From contig JADNRX010000071.1 of assembly GCA_015501595.1 (NCBI GenBank), positions 62,001 through 126,000 on the forward strand: a stretch of DNA of 64,000 bases, given 5' to 3'. The first letter of the stretch is position 1. Every line of letters starts with the position of its first letter. The notes under the pieces were generated by a model that was not told where the DNA came from, ran no database searches, and saw only the letters and a list, made by a program, of their open reading frames with translations. This DNA comes from Hymenopellis radicata. Taxonomy: Eukaryota > Basidiomycota > Agaricomycetes > Agaricales > Physalacriaceae. Below, one piece after another: positions 50,645 to 61,300 of the stretch. Made by a program: the position numbers and the translations under genes.

Positions 50645-51099
50645 GAGTGATTTGTATATTTTGGTTCATTGATCTGTTTCGCTGTGTACGACCACTTTGT
50701 ATTCGTTGTAATTATTTCTCAAGCTTAAGCCTAGATGGGGCTGGGGGAGCGATATCATCGACTGTATTCAGCGAGCGCGAAGTTCTTCCCTTTTTTCACT
50801 TTCCATGAGTATACCCGGCAGACGCGATGGACGGTGGCATGCATGGTATTGATCGCGTTCACTCCACCTCACGTAGCTCCTTGGCCCCAAGCCTGAGAAA
50901 GACAGCCAGGATTCGCGCCCTACTGTGACCAAGTTCAAGCCGTTCCATGCGAGAGGTTAATGAAAGCCAGGCGTCGATGGATAATATGACGACGCTCAGA
51001 GGCACTGGGTATTCGGAGACGGCGTATAAGGCTCCCCGGTTCATGAGCTCTGGGTATACGGGCGTTCCTACCTCACAGAGAACAACTTGAATATCATGT
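50645..51099. other. Intergenic interval, CND1 3' flank
   Basis: About 455 bp of CND1 3' flank with no supported gene, leading to the inverted-repeat element. Confidence 0.5.
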
Positions 51100-51101
51100 T
51101 A

Positions 51102-51860
51102 CAGCCTTCCACCGGCCACTGACACACTACCGGCCAATGACACACCCACCCCGGAATCATCCTAATGGGTAGCATAGTGGGGCAACTTGTGTTCAGGACT
51201 CTGAAATATGATTGCAGCTTGTATTTCGAGAGCATCCGAGGGTTATAGCTACAGTGTAACTTGAGGAATCCCCGAAAGACTCGAAAAATGCCTGAAAATG
51301 AAATTTATTCCGCCTCTAGCTATATGCTCTAACCTCCTGTAGCCTCGGAATTTCTCCCATATACTATTTTGTGGTCATAGTTCATATTCCATCAACTTCT
51401 ATAGTCCACGGTGCCCCCAGACGCACATAATGGCATTCTGACATGGTCGAGGGTGTGTCATTACCATTTTGGGACACTTGATCATTGGTCCGTTTTTCGC
51501 GCGCTACTCCTTTCACTTGAGTGTTAGACACCTCACATGGGCCACAAAGTGCATATTTAGACCATGGATACGTGCCAGGTGCTTTGAGTAGCAGGTGGTA
51601 GGTGAAAATGCGCAAGAAATGCGCTCCGATCAGCAATTGATCCGAGGTGTGTCATTGGGTTGAATTCCCGCGATAAGGACATTTTCGCATCAACCCCCTT
51701 GATATAGCTAGAAACCCCACATACATATTCCTTTCTGTACCAGAATATGAAGTTTAGATGCTAATCTACCTCCTAGGAAAAATCCGAGCCTCTCTGGGAT
51801 GAATAGTACCTATTCCGGCGGTGATCTCATTTGAGTGTGTCAATGGCCGGTGGAAGGCTG
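51102..51860. mobile_element. 759-bp TA-flanked inverted-repeat element (Tc1/mariner-type MITE)
   Basis: The ends are near-perfect inverted copies: 51102 starts CAGCCTTCCACCGGCCA, and the reverse complement of the right end starts the same, continuing [C/T]TGACACACT (one mismatch in 26). TA flanks both ends (51100-51101, 51861-51862), the target duplication of Tc1/mariner elements. The interior is A/T-rich, lacks a transposase and repeats the motif TGACACAC or GTGTGTCA at several places (about 51120, 51140, 51450, 51645, 51835), possibly transposase-binding subterminal repeats. Its termini differ from those of the pogo-like element at 58.5 kb, so it is not a deletion derivative of that copy. 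Confidence 0.85.
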
Positions 51861-51862
51861 TA

Positions 51863-52321
51863 TTATTATTACACGCATTGAAATCTACGAGAGTTTTAGG
51901 AATCGCTACTAAGGCATTCAACTTTCACGCCTCAGTTCGCAAGCTCAAGTTCACACCAAACATTCCAAATTGTCAACCTGACATTCAACTCATATCCTAA
52001 ACAATATCACCTAAATCCACAAGTAGCTACATATGTACGCCGCAGGCGAATTTTTGTATGTACGCACTCTGTATGTACGCTTTGCTATATCTGTAACCAT
52101 AACTTGTATAAACGGGGGGAGCATATGAGTGGTGGGGGTACGACGATGCCCAAACAAGTGGTGGTGGTGATGGAATGGGGAAAAAAGTACACGGGCATCG
52201 AAGACTTGGTGAATAGTCTGGGCTCAACAATGTAGGAGTCCGTGGGGGTTATAGTAGCATAGTCGAAAAAGTACAACACGCCTCTTCTAAAACTCGGGAC
52301 GAGTCATGTTAACGCAGCCAG
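51863..52321. other. Intergenic interval, bZIP 3' flank
   Basis: About 460 bp with a tandem tatgtacgc repeat near 52030-52080 and no supported gene. It should contain the bZIP gene's 3' untranslated region. Confidence 0.45.
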
Positions 52322-53311
52322 TCAGGGCGGCAGGCCAGGCAAAACAAGCCCGTGACTCTGCAGCACGCCGGCATAAATCTCGGTCTTGGCTTTGTACTGC
52401 TCAATCTGGACCGTCAACTCGTCCACTTTGAGCTCCAGCGCCTGCGTATACTCCAATTTCCGCTTGCGGCTCTTTCGAGCGGCAATCGTGTTCTGGCGGC
52501 GCTTGAAGGCAATCTGCTCTTCCTCTGTCGCGCCCGGAGGAAGCTCGCCAACCTCATCGTCCTCCCTCGCACGCTTGCGTGAGTACGCAGCTGGGGCCGG
52601 TTTACGGGAGGTCACTGAAGGTGTGAGGTAATGCCGAGGTTGTGTAGGCGCGTCGAGAGGGATCATGCTCTGGGGAGTGGAGCCCTTGCGCATGCCCGTG
52701 GCCGGAGGCCGGAAGTTCATGTCAACTCCCATGTAAGGTGATGGGGTGACCGAGTCTAACGCCGGTGAAGTTGGAGAGAAGGTGTACAGCTCGTCCATGT
52801 TCAGTTTGGCATGATGCTGTTCAGGTTGCGGCTCTGGCTTCTCCGGAAGCGGAGGCTCATCCAGTACACCACCAAACAGTTCCATGCCGTCGAAGTCGCC
52901 TGTGACGGCTGTGTCATCGACGTCTTGGAAGAGCGGGGTGGTGAGATAGTCGTCGAGAGGTGATGTGAAGGGTGATGCATCCGAGAAATCGAACAACGGT
53001 GTATCCATGGGCGTCATGAAATCATCGCCCATGTCACTGAAGATTGGCGAGGTCTCGAGAGCCTGGTCCATGAACATGTTGTCGTTCATGAACGGAGGAG
53101 GCTGGACATCGTTGACACCGTCAGTTAAAGCATTAGATTGACCGTTAGATGATAGCATATTGAGGTAGTTATTACGGAGTGAGTCATAATCTGGGAATGT
53201 GGTCATTGCGGTATTCATGGATGTATGGGGTGCTGGACTAGGCGTAGGCGCAGCCGCAGGAAGGTTTGATCGACGCGACGGAGCCGTATTGGGCGCTTTT
53301 GGCAGAACCAT
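52322..53311 (-). CDS. bZIP transcription factor, Gcn4/Cpc1-like
   Basis: Likely master regulator of amino-acid biosynthesis (general/cross-pathway control). The C-terminus holds the basic region FKRRQNTIAARKSRKRKLEY and a leucine-zipper heptad (ALELKVDELTVQIEQYKA). The N-terminal half is an acidic/hydrophobic activation region with repeated Asp-Phe/Met clusters (GDDFMTPMDTPLFDFSDAS, LTTPLFQDVDD). With the ATG at 53311 it has 329 residues. The same frame stays open upstream to about 53498 and reads naturally (NLASQYGIP and earlier), but has no ATG there. The true start may use an upstream exon or a near-cognate codon. The leader has several short uORFs, the control device of GCN4 and cpc-1. 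No intron lies in the coding part. Confidence 0.87.
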   Translation of the reverse strand: MVLPKAPNTAPSRRSNLPAAAPTPSPAPHTSMNTAMTTFPDYDSLRNNYLNMLSSNGQSNALTDGVNDVQPPPFMNDNMFMDQALETSPIFSDMGDDFMTPMDTPLFDFSDASPFTSPLDDYLTTPLFQDVDDTAVTGDFDGMELFGGVLDEPPLPEKPEPQPEQHHAKLNMDELYTFSPTSPALDSVTPSPYMGVDMNFRPPATGMRKGSTPQSMIPLDAPTQPRHYLTPSVTSRKPAPAAYSRKRAREDDEVGELPPGATEEEQIAFKRRQNTIAARKSRKRKLEYTQALELKVDELTVQIEQYKAKTEIYAGVLQSHGLVLPGLPP

Positions 53312-53427
53312 GGGGATGCCATACTGGCTGGCAAGGTTCGCCGCCGCAGTCACTCCCGGGGTGTGTGAGGATGTGGAATCATGTCGAGGTGCCGTTGCCG
53401 ATGTGCGCGAGGGTGGGCCCACGTTAT

Positions 53428-53445
53428 TCACTGTCGAGTGAACAT
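53428..53445 (-). promoter_or_regulatory. Five-codon uORF in the bZIP leader
   Basis: ATG TTC ACT CGA CAG TGA (MFTRQ, stop) ends 117 nt before the annotated ATG and overlaps the extended main frame. Further uORFs begin near 53763-53771 (one reading MPTCRL). A GTAAGT donor near 53640 suggests a leader intron that could decide which uORFs are present in the mRNA. Confidence 0.55.
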
Positions 53446-53498
53446 GTGTGCTCGAGGAGGGAACGTTTCCGCGAAGAGACGAAATGGCGGAAATTGGT

Positions 53499-54460
53499 TG
53501 TTATGAGTGTTTAGTGTGTTTGTAAGGCAGCGCGGCGGCAACCTAAAGCTGTTTCAACGTCGTCAGCGATGAGCACGACAACGGCAAGGTCGGCAGCGGC
53601 GACGGTAACGCGTGCAGCCGATAGGCGAGGATGACTTACAGATGACTCGTATACTCGTGAGTCGACGCGCCGTTGGGAAAGGATGGTGGTCAAAAGGCAA
53701 GATGGGCCTGACTCTCCGTTGACTCTGAGCTTTGCGGTAGCGCGATTACTATCACAAACGGCATGTCGGCATGCACAGCCTCACAAAGGCATTACGCGTC
53801 TCGAGTTCCGTACCTGTTCCTAACAACTTGCATGGACTCTCACTATTGCTCTCACTTGATTATAGCTAAGATGTGCCATAACGTCGACGTTCTTCACCCA
53901 TAAAATTGACAACATATGTATCGTTGATCGCGTTTATTGGGTGAGTATCACACAATCAAGCCACGTCTGTTCCACGTTTTCTTTCGTGATTTCAACTGCC
54001 TATACTATTGCCCAAGACCATCAACAGCCTGTTTATCTGCTCAGCCTGCTGTTTATAACTTTATCATCATTGAATTGCCTGGCAACTGAGGCTGGCATCA
54101 TTCATTTCTGAACAGTAGTAGTATGAGACCTCAGTACTCAGTTGGCAGACCATTCTCCTTGCTATCAATGATTGTGGTCTCCGACTTCACTTATGAACGT
54201 TTGCATGAATCGTTGAGATCTTCTGAGCTCAGCCTGCGTATCAGCCAAGCTGGAATAAGCGCCAAGCATGGAGCGTAGGGTTAGGGTCTCAGTCTCACTT
54301 GTTGACCACGTCGTGCCGGACGACGGGGAGTTTTGCAGTTGGCAAACTAATCGCTCTCGGTGCGAATGTGAACTGCTCAGAGCAGCCGTTCATTTATCAG
54401 AATCATTAACTTACATGCGACTTTCAGCCATACTCTGGTGATCTGGGTGCCAACAGCCTC
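53499..54460. other. Shared upstream region of bZIP and Zrg17-like genes
   Basis: About 960 bp of divergent promoter and leader. On the bZIP side there are GAGTCA/TGACTC-type half sites (near 53645 and 53722) that resemble Gcn4 binding sites, so autoregulation is possible. No other gene was recognised. Confidence 0.45.
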
Positions 54461-56485
54461 ATGGAACGGACAACGACAAAGATTCACCGCCGGAAATCTA
54501 GCGCGGGTGACGACGAGAATACTGTGGTATTGACGCCAGCCGAGCCGCAGAAAGACGGTCCACCTTCTCTTGCGGTTCCGCCTCCACCTCGCAGTCGCGT
54601 CCATTCCACCCCATCCAATTTAGAACTGAATCAACCTCAGTCAGCCGGACCGCATAGGACGGCCTTCAGTGTCCCCAAAAGTCCCACATATAATGGGCTG
54701 AATGGCTCGCCTTCGCCGTCGAGGTCTTCGTTCAGTTCAAGTCACGCTCGGACACGTTCGATATCGACCCCATACTCGCCTCCGCTCCCTTCCCCACTGT
54801 CTTTCTCGTTTCCTGCATCAGCCTCTGCCCCAGACTCCTTGTCTACCGACACCAATGCGTCTCCCAAGACTAATCCTCGAAGACATGCCCGACTACATTC
54901 GCGCAATCTCTCTGTTTTCTTTCCCGACCTGGTTCTCTTCCTTCAACAGCGATAGCAGAAGATGGTTCGCAAGAGTTGGAGATTCCCTCGGCTCCCATCC
55001 CCTCTGCCGATCCGAGCGTGAGCCGTAACCCTCGGACGCCTCTGGGCGCTGGCTTCACTTTTGGTGCCCGTCCGCCCAGCACCAATGGCAATCTCTCAAG
55101 CGACCTGCCAATGCCGCCGCTTATGAGCAAGTCGTCCTCCTCGTCGTCGTCGACGAGACGAGGTCACCATCACAAACACTCCCTCTCACATAACTTTTTC
55201 TCATTCCTCGAGCCCGGCTCGCAAACATCCTCTGAAGAGCTGCTCACCCAGCCCACACCCTCACCCATCTCACAGTGGACACCAATCTCGCAACAACACT
55301 CGCCGTCCGCATCTCCGTCGACGGAGCGAGAAGAACATGCTGAGGAGAACGTACCTATGGGTGCCATCTCCCTAACATTTGCGCAATTTGTTCTTGGGGC
55401 GTGGCTCTGGGTATGCGGGCAACAAATAGGGTCCTTGGGATGTACAGGGATGGGGTATTGGATCGTGTTTGATTCATTTGGCTTGGGACTTGGAAGCGTC
55501 CTTCCGGGATGGCTTGGCCCAGGTGATAGCAAGAAACAGCGGTCGCGGAGGCCCTACGGCAATGCGCGAGTGGAAACGGTCTTGATGTTTGCTCAGGCGG
55601 TGTACCTGATGTTCTCGTCCGTGTACGTCTGCAAAGAGACTGTCGAGCACGTTCTTCTGAGTATGGGAGGAGGAGATGGGCATCATCACCATCACGGCGA
55701 CGAAGAGACTGGTTATGGCATAGACTTTCCAGTCGTGTCGATATTACTTGCATTGTGCTCAGTTGTCGCGTCTGCGTTCTACTTTGACAATCATTCAAAG
55801 CTGGTCAATGGTGAGTGTTTCCTGTCTTGTCTGATTTATTGCGTCTCATTCTGTCCTGTAGTGACTGGGAACCGGATACCGTCACCGGGCGCGTTCATAC
55901 GTTCTTTATCATCGACACATCATATACATGATCCACCCCCTACGACACCATTGGCGATTATACTGTCCAATCCATACATATCAAGCCCTCTTTTATTCGG
56001 TGTGTGCCTACTCCTCGTAGCCTCGCTAGTCCCCTCGTACGTGCCTTCATCATTGAATCTATCTACTTGTCAACTAACCGTATTGCAGATCACAACACAC
56101 CGCCTGCGATCTCGTCATCGCCACACTCATCACCGTCGTCACCTTCAACGTGTCGTACAGTGCGTCGTTCATCCTCGGGACGGTGCTGCTCCAAACGTCT
56201 CCTCCGCGCGGCGCCTCGTCCGGGCGCATGGAAGCGTTTCTGCGCGCCATGCGGGAGGTCGAGAGGCATCCCCAGGTGCTGCATCTGCCCGCGCCGCACA
56301 TATGGCAGCTGACCCCGGCGGCGATGGGCAAGACGGGCGGGACGTTGATCGTCTCTCTCGAGTTGCATGTGAGGCAGGATATGCCGGACGACGATGTGCT
56401 TGCGCTTACAAAGTGGGCGTACGACCGGTGTACGGGTGCGCTTGGGGGCGAGCGGGAGGTGACTGTTGGGGTTGTTAGAGGGTAG
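54461..56485 (+). CDS. Zrg17-like cation-diffusion-facilitator zinc transporter subunit
   Basis: Member of the CDF family resembling yeast Zrg17, which pairs with Msc2 to load zinc into the early secretory pathway. A Ser/Pro-rich cytosolic N-terminus of about 270 residues (MERTTTKIHRRKSSAGDDEN) contains HHHKHSLSHNFFSFLEPG. Membrane segments follow: AISLTFAQFVLGAWLWVCG, MGYWIVFDSFGLGLGSVLPG, RVETVLMFAQAVYLMFSSVY, the cytosolic loop HHHHHGDEE, VVSILLALCSVVASAFYF, PLLFGVCLLLVASL and ACDLVIATLITVVTF. TM2 shows Y-x(4)-D (YWIVFD) rather than the H-x3-D zinc site of active CDFs, as expected for a Zrg17-type non-catalytic partner. The junction near 54915-54965 is unclear (weak splice sites or a one-base shift). 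Terminal CTD is intact. Confidence 0.75.
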
Positions 56486-57419
56486 TTGCTTCATATTTGA
56501 GTGGTATTGTTATCATATACATATTAATCATGCAATGCGGATTTCAAGCGAAGATGTGATTTAAAGTACGCTGTTCCCTAGTACATGTATGGCCCGGCGG
56601 GCCGAAGTCGATCGCCAAAACAAAACTTGCCTTTTGACTTCCACGTCGATACCGCGCCCTGTACCCCTTCCAAGGAGAGAGCGCGTCAGAGATGTCTCTA
56701 GCAGAAGACGACGTGGTCGTCGTCGTAGGGCTAGGTGGCGGCGTAGGGTGGGCAGTCGTAGAGCGTGAGGGAGGACATGTGCTCGTACCGGAGAGCTATC
56801 TACGGGCAGTGGAGGATCCATGACAGTGCGCTTTTATCATATTTAATTGCTGAGCATGTGTGTATTGTAGCCCGCGCGTACCGCCACAGTCCGAACCCAT
56901 ACTCACGAAATGTATTCACCGCCTCGCGTCTTCTTCCCCTCGCAGACTCTTCGGACGTGCACCACCGCGTACCATCTGCGGGTTCTCAATGCCGCCAACC
57001 TGAAACCGCGCCCGACACCTCAATACCTCGCCATACTAAAATCGATACGCCCCTCTGCACTACTCCCCATCTCTTGACGTGTGCTGTCTTCGTGGAGGTG
57101 CTTCCGCGCGTCTACCAGGCGTAGAGTTTGACACCGGAGATGCATGCGCGCGTCGAGTCGTCAAGTCCGATTCAGAACACTGAGACTCGGAGTCGCCACT
57201 TGGACTGTGGAGACATGCGCCTCTACACCTCTCTACACGCATAGCAGGATGGTAAGAGCAAAGATCGACGACCCCCGGGTTTGCAATGACCAACATCATA
57301 GCAAACACGACACGCAGACTAGGTGACGTTTTCGTTCTGGAGCAAAGTCACAGGGACCCAATAGTCGACGTCCACTCTCAGAGGAACGATCATGGACCTT
57401 GAGCGACATTTCTGGCATC

Positions 57420-57652
57420 ATCTCGTCCGGCCTTCCCCTCCCGTCCAAGGGCTCATCTATTTTGACCGCTTCTTCTCCCGTAATGTCGCGTCACGGGCGC
57501 ACAACATGGAGCTTTGACTATCCTCATGCCCAGCAAGGTGTGGTAACAGTCAATTATAGCGACACCCACTGATACAGTGCCAATTAGAGGCCGCAACTTG
57601 GTATCTCGTCCGGCCTTGAGCTTGCTGTCTAATTTTAACCGCTTGTTCTCAG
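57420..57652 (+). repeat. Imperfect direct repeat pair
   Basis: 57420-57478 and 57603-57652 share atctcgtccggcctt, then a [ct]taattttnaccgctt-like block and ttctc, with small gaps. Origin unknown. Confidence 0.55.
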
Positions 57653-58345
57653 GATGCGGGACGTCTTACCATCTAGCGTAGATCCGTCTTCACCGTGGCG
57701 TAGGCTGAGAATTCTCAATCGATGAGACGCGATAGGTTCAAGTCTGCGCGAATCATGATATGATATGACATTCCGCCGATGTCGCTGATACTAGCGATTG
57801 CTCCCCGTCTTCCATCATCCAACTAGCGCGCGCGCACTGTGCATCTTGTTCTCCTGTTAGATCAGGATGAGATTGTAACTAGTCTTAATCCAACAATAGG
57901 ACTTGGTGCACTTCGCGTGGGTATGCTCGACCCATCTTTCACATCCGTTCTCAAAGCTGGAAGCCCAATTGACTCCTCTGCTGGGCATGGCACGGACAAG
58001 TCCATGTCGAGATTCTGCCTCTAGAGCCGGAACAAGCGCGACGTTCGATATCTGGCAGTCAGAGCCATCACCCCGAATCGTGTAGAAGTTCGAAACCATT
58101 GTGTCGAACACCATTTGGTCCGGGGTCCCAGTCGTATAGGTACGCTCATCCCATCTTTCGCGTCAGCTTCGGTGTTGTTTGTAGACTTGGTCAAGTTCAA
58201 TCTGATATGATTCATTGCATCAGAGAATGATTGAACAAACTCTAGCAACTGTGTCAACTTGGCAATTTATCATCTCTTCAAGCGCCAATCTGCCAATCAG
58301 CCAACCCTTCGTCATGGTCTATTTTCATCTCTTCATCGTATCGCA

Positions 58346-58353
58346 TATATAAA
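58346..58353 (+). promoter_or_regulatory. TATA box of the 7-TM gene
   Basis: TATATAAA 33 nt before the ATG, implying a very short leader. Confidence 0.5.
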
Positions 58354-58385
58354 GAGGCAGGCGCAAGTCAGCAAATCAAACCATC

Positions 58386-61300
58386 ATGTCTCTCACTATA
58401 GCCGAGGCTGAGTCTCTTTTTTCGGCAACATTACATCCAACAATTCTCCAGGCCTTCTGCCATGGCATATATACCTGCATCTTCTTCGTTGCCTTGTATT
58501 ATATAGGTACAGTCATGTACCCATCAACGGGACAGCCAATTAAAGATCGTGCCCGGAATGTATCATACAATGTTTGGAACGGGGATCGGGTTGATTAGTA
58601 TATAGACTACAGTTACTCTACTTGATTCTACGAAGAATTATTTGCATCCCGACATCTATTGAAGCTGGTAAGAAATAAAGTACTGAAATCAGCCTTATCG
58701 GGAAGGGACCACTCAACAGGACAGCGTAACATCACGCTGATATGCCTTATGCGGGTGCGCGGCAACATCGGATCTACTCTGATCCATCAGAATCGAGCTC
58801 GGGTCCTTCTGCATCTTGATCATCTTCCATCTCGTCGTCGTCGTCGTTCTCACCGCCATCTGGAGTCGACGTACTGCCAGATGCAGCCGCTGCCTCAGCC
58901 CGCCTTTTGGGCCTTAGCTGCCCTTTCTCCAAGTTACCCAACTTCGGCTTATTCCATCGCGGCCGCTTCTTCTCCTTCTTAGCCCGCTCAGACTCCGTTT
59001 TCCACGCTGTCAGAGCAACCTTGTGGCGAGCACGCTGCTCATTGTTGCGTTCCACACGTGCTGCATCTTCCTTCTTCCAGTCAGCCAGTTCCGTCGCGTA
59101 CTTCACTCCATCTTGAGCACGGATTTCCTTCTCCTGCTCCTTAGCCTGCCGTTCATCATGGTGGTTCTTCGCAGCTGCCATAAAGGCGTCACCAGTGAAA
59201 AGCTTGGGTAGTCCATCTGCGTTGAGACGCCCCGAGCCCTTTGCTTTCTTCTTCTTCCGTTCCTCGTCCTCCTGGAGCTGGGTCTGACTTTGGCCGACAT
59301 AGGTATTCGCCATGACCATTCCCGTCTGAACCTTTACTAACCGTCGCTTAAGGACACGTTCGTTCTCTTGCGAGTCGACAAGGGCATCATGCAAATCACG
59401 CTCATGCCAGGTTCTCGGCTCCATATCCAGGACCTCTGCAAACCGGCGCTTCATTCGAGGCGGTGAGATCGGAAAGGGATCGCAATGGGGAGGTGTCATG
59501 TCCGAGGTGATGCGGTCAGCTGTAAGGAATGCATACGTCGACGAGGATGACGACTGGGTAAGGGTGGCAAGCAGATTTTGCGCAATGGATGTATCCGTTG
59601 AGGGTGAGTCCGGTGTGAGGGGTGTCAAGGGTTGCTGACCTGTGTGGTTTTTCAGGTCCAGCAGGAGGTGCGAGATGGCTTGTTCTGCAGTCGAGAGTGG
59701 GATGGGTAGACTGCTGTGGGAAGAGGATGCAAGGGCAGGTGCCATTTGCTCGACAGTGATGACATCCGGATTGAACGGAATGACACCAGTTTTCCGAAAT
59801 GCTGACAGGATGTTCTCCCGTGTAAAGGTCTTCAGGTGAGCTCGAGCATACACCGAAAGGAATACTCCTTTCACCACTGTCTTTCCAGTCTTCTGTTCGT
59901 ATGCTGTCCGCTCCTCTCGGAATCGTTGCTTCAAGACAGCAAAAATGACCACATCAAGACCCTGGTACACATGCGTGGAATGTGACGGATAGCAGAGCAC
60001 CTCGATGCGATGCTTACTCGCGTAATCAAGGAATGCAAGCGTATAATGCGAGCTATGTCCATCGACCAAGAGTAAGCGACGCCGGCCTCGGGCCTTTGCT
60101 TTCGTTTGCTGATTGAACTGTTTGATCCAGTCGACACCGATCTCGCCATCGACATATCCCTTCGCCGAGTGTCCAATCCTGTGAAGTACGTGTGTTAGGT
60201 TAATATCTGGGTGTGAGCTTCCCACTTACGATGCATTAAGAGGGTTATCTTGTGCCCATGACGTCTGATAGTGTTCGCCCTTGAAGATCACCGCGGGAGG
60301 GAGGGAAGTACCATCACCACAGATTGTACAAAGGACAGTGATATTCTCTCGATCACCGCCCTGCTGCTGATGTTGTACAGAGATTCCTTTAGGTCCCAGA
60401 ACTCGCTCTCGCCCTCCGACACCTTGTTGCATCCCAGTCTCATCTCCTCCGTAGATGAGCTCGTCAACAATTTTGTCCTCCTCGGTCCCATCGCCTCGTA
60501 TAACCTCCTCCAGAAGCTTGAAGTACGCCTCCTTGGTCGCTGGATTCACCGCACGAGCCCGTGAATGATCCAGCCCATGTGTCCAGTAAGGTGAGAGGCG
60601 ATCCGTATGCTTCTGAACGAAGCGGCCGACCCATTTCTTTCCTAGACCATCAACTGGGAAAGCGTCACCATGCCGCCCTCGTGCGATCTTCTCGGCAATC
60701 TCCTTGACACGCTTGTTATTGAGTGGGAAGCCACGGTTGGCAAGAGCTATACAGTAGTCGACGACACTTTCCTGCTCCGCGGTATTGAGCCAGGCCTTTT
60801 CTTCATTTGCATACTCTCTTTTGCTAGCTCTGCCTCTGTAGCGCTGTAGCATGGTGTTCCGGTGAAGTTTAATTCGCACTTTATCCTCCTCCCAGCACGC
60901 AGTGTCCATTTCTAAACAAATCGTTTGAGCACTTTTCGGTTTTGTCGTCGTATTTTCTTTGTCTGCCTGCTCTGCTCCATACGCTTCGACAGCCTGGAGC
61001 ATCCATTTCTCCTTGGTAGTAGCATAGTTCTGGTTTTTTCGTGAGTCGGATTGAGCACGGCCGACCATGGTAGCTTCACGGCGACGTCGCGATGAGGAGG
61101 ATGCTAATTAGCAACGAGACCGCGCGTGTGTCATAGGTCCGTCGCGCTGTCTCCTTTGGGTCGTTCTCCTTTGGGTCAGTGTGACATGTTTTTGCAGATG
61201 GCTTTTAGATATGTTCGATAACCATTCCTTCCTACTCAAATGATCTCACGTAGGGTTCAGTTGATGAAGCTATACCATACCCTGGAAATGGGAGCTTTTT

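Larger units (their letters stand above)
56486..58385. other. Gene-free interval with a short direct repeat
   Basis: About 1.9 kb. Short G/C-rich frames at 56560-57330 have no family support. A 50-60 bp direct repeat is listed separately. The 3' end is the promoter of the 7-TM gene. Confidence 0.5.

Noticed and set aside
56692..56823. 43-codon ORF rich in Val/Asp and Gly
   Set aside because: GTC/GAC repeats make open frames by chance; no domain or splice context.
58386..58598. A complete 70-residue gene
   Set aside because: The last third is transposon terminal repeat read through; exon 1 ends at 58506 with a perfect phase match to 61586.
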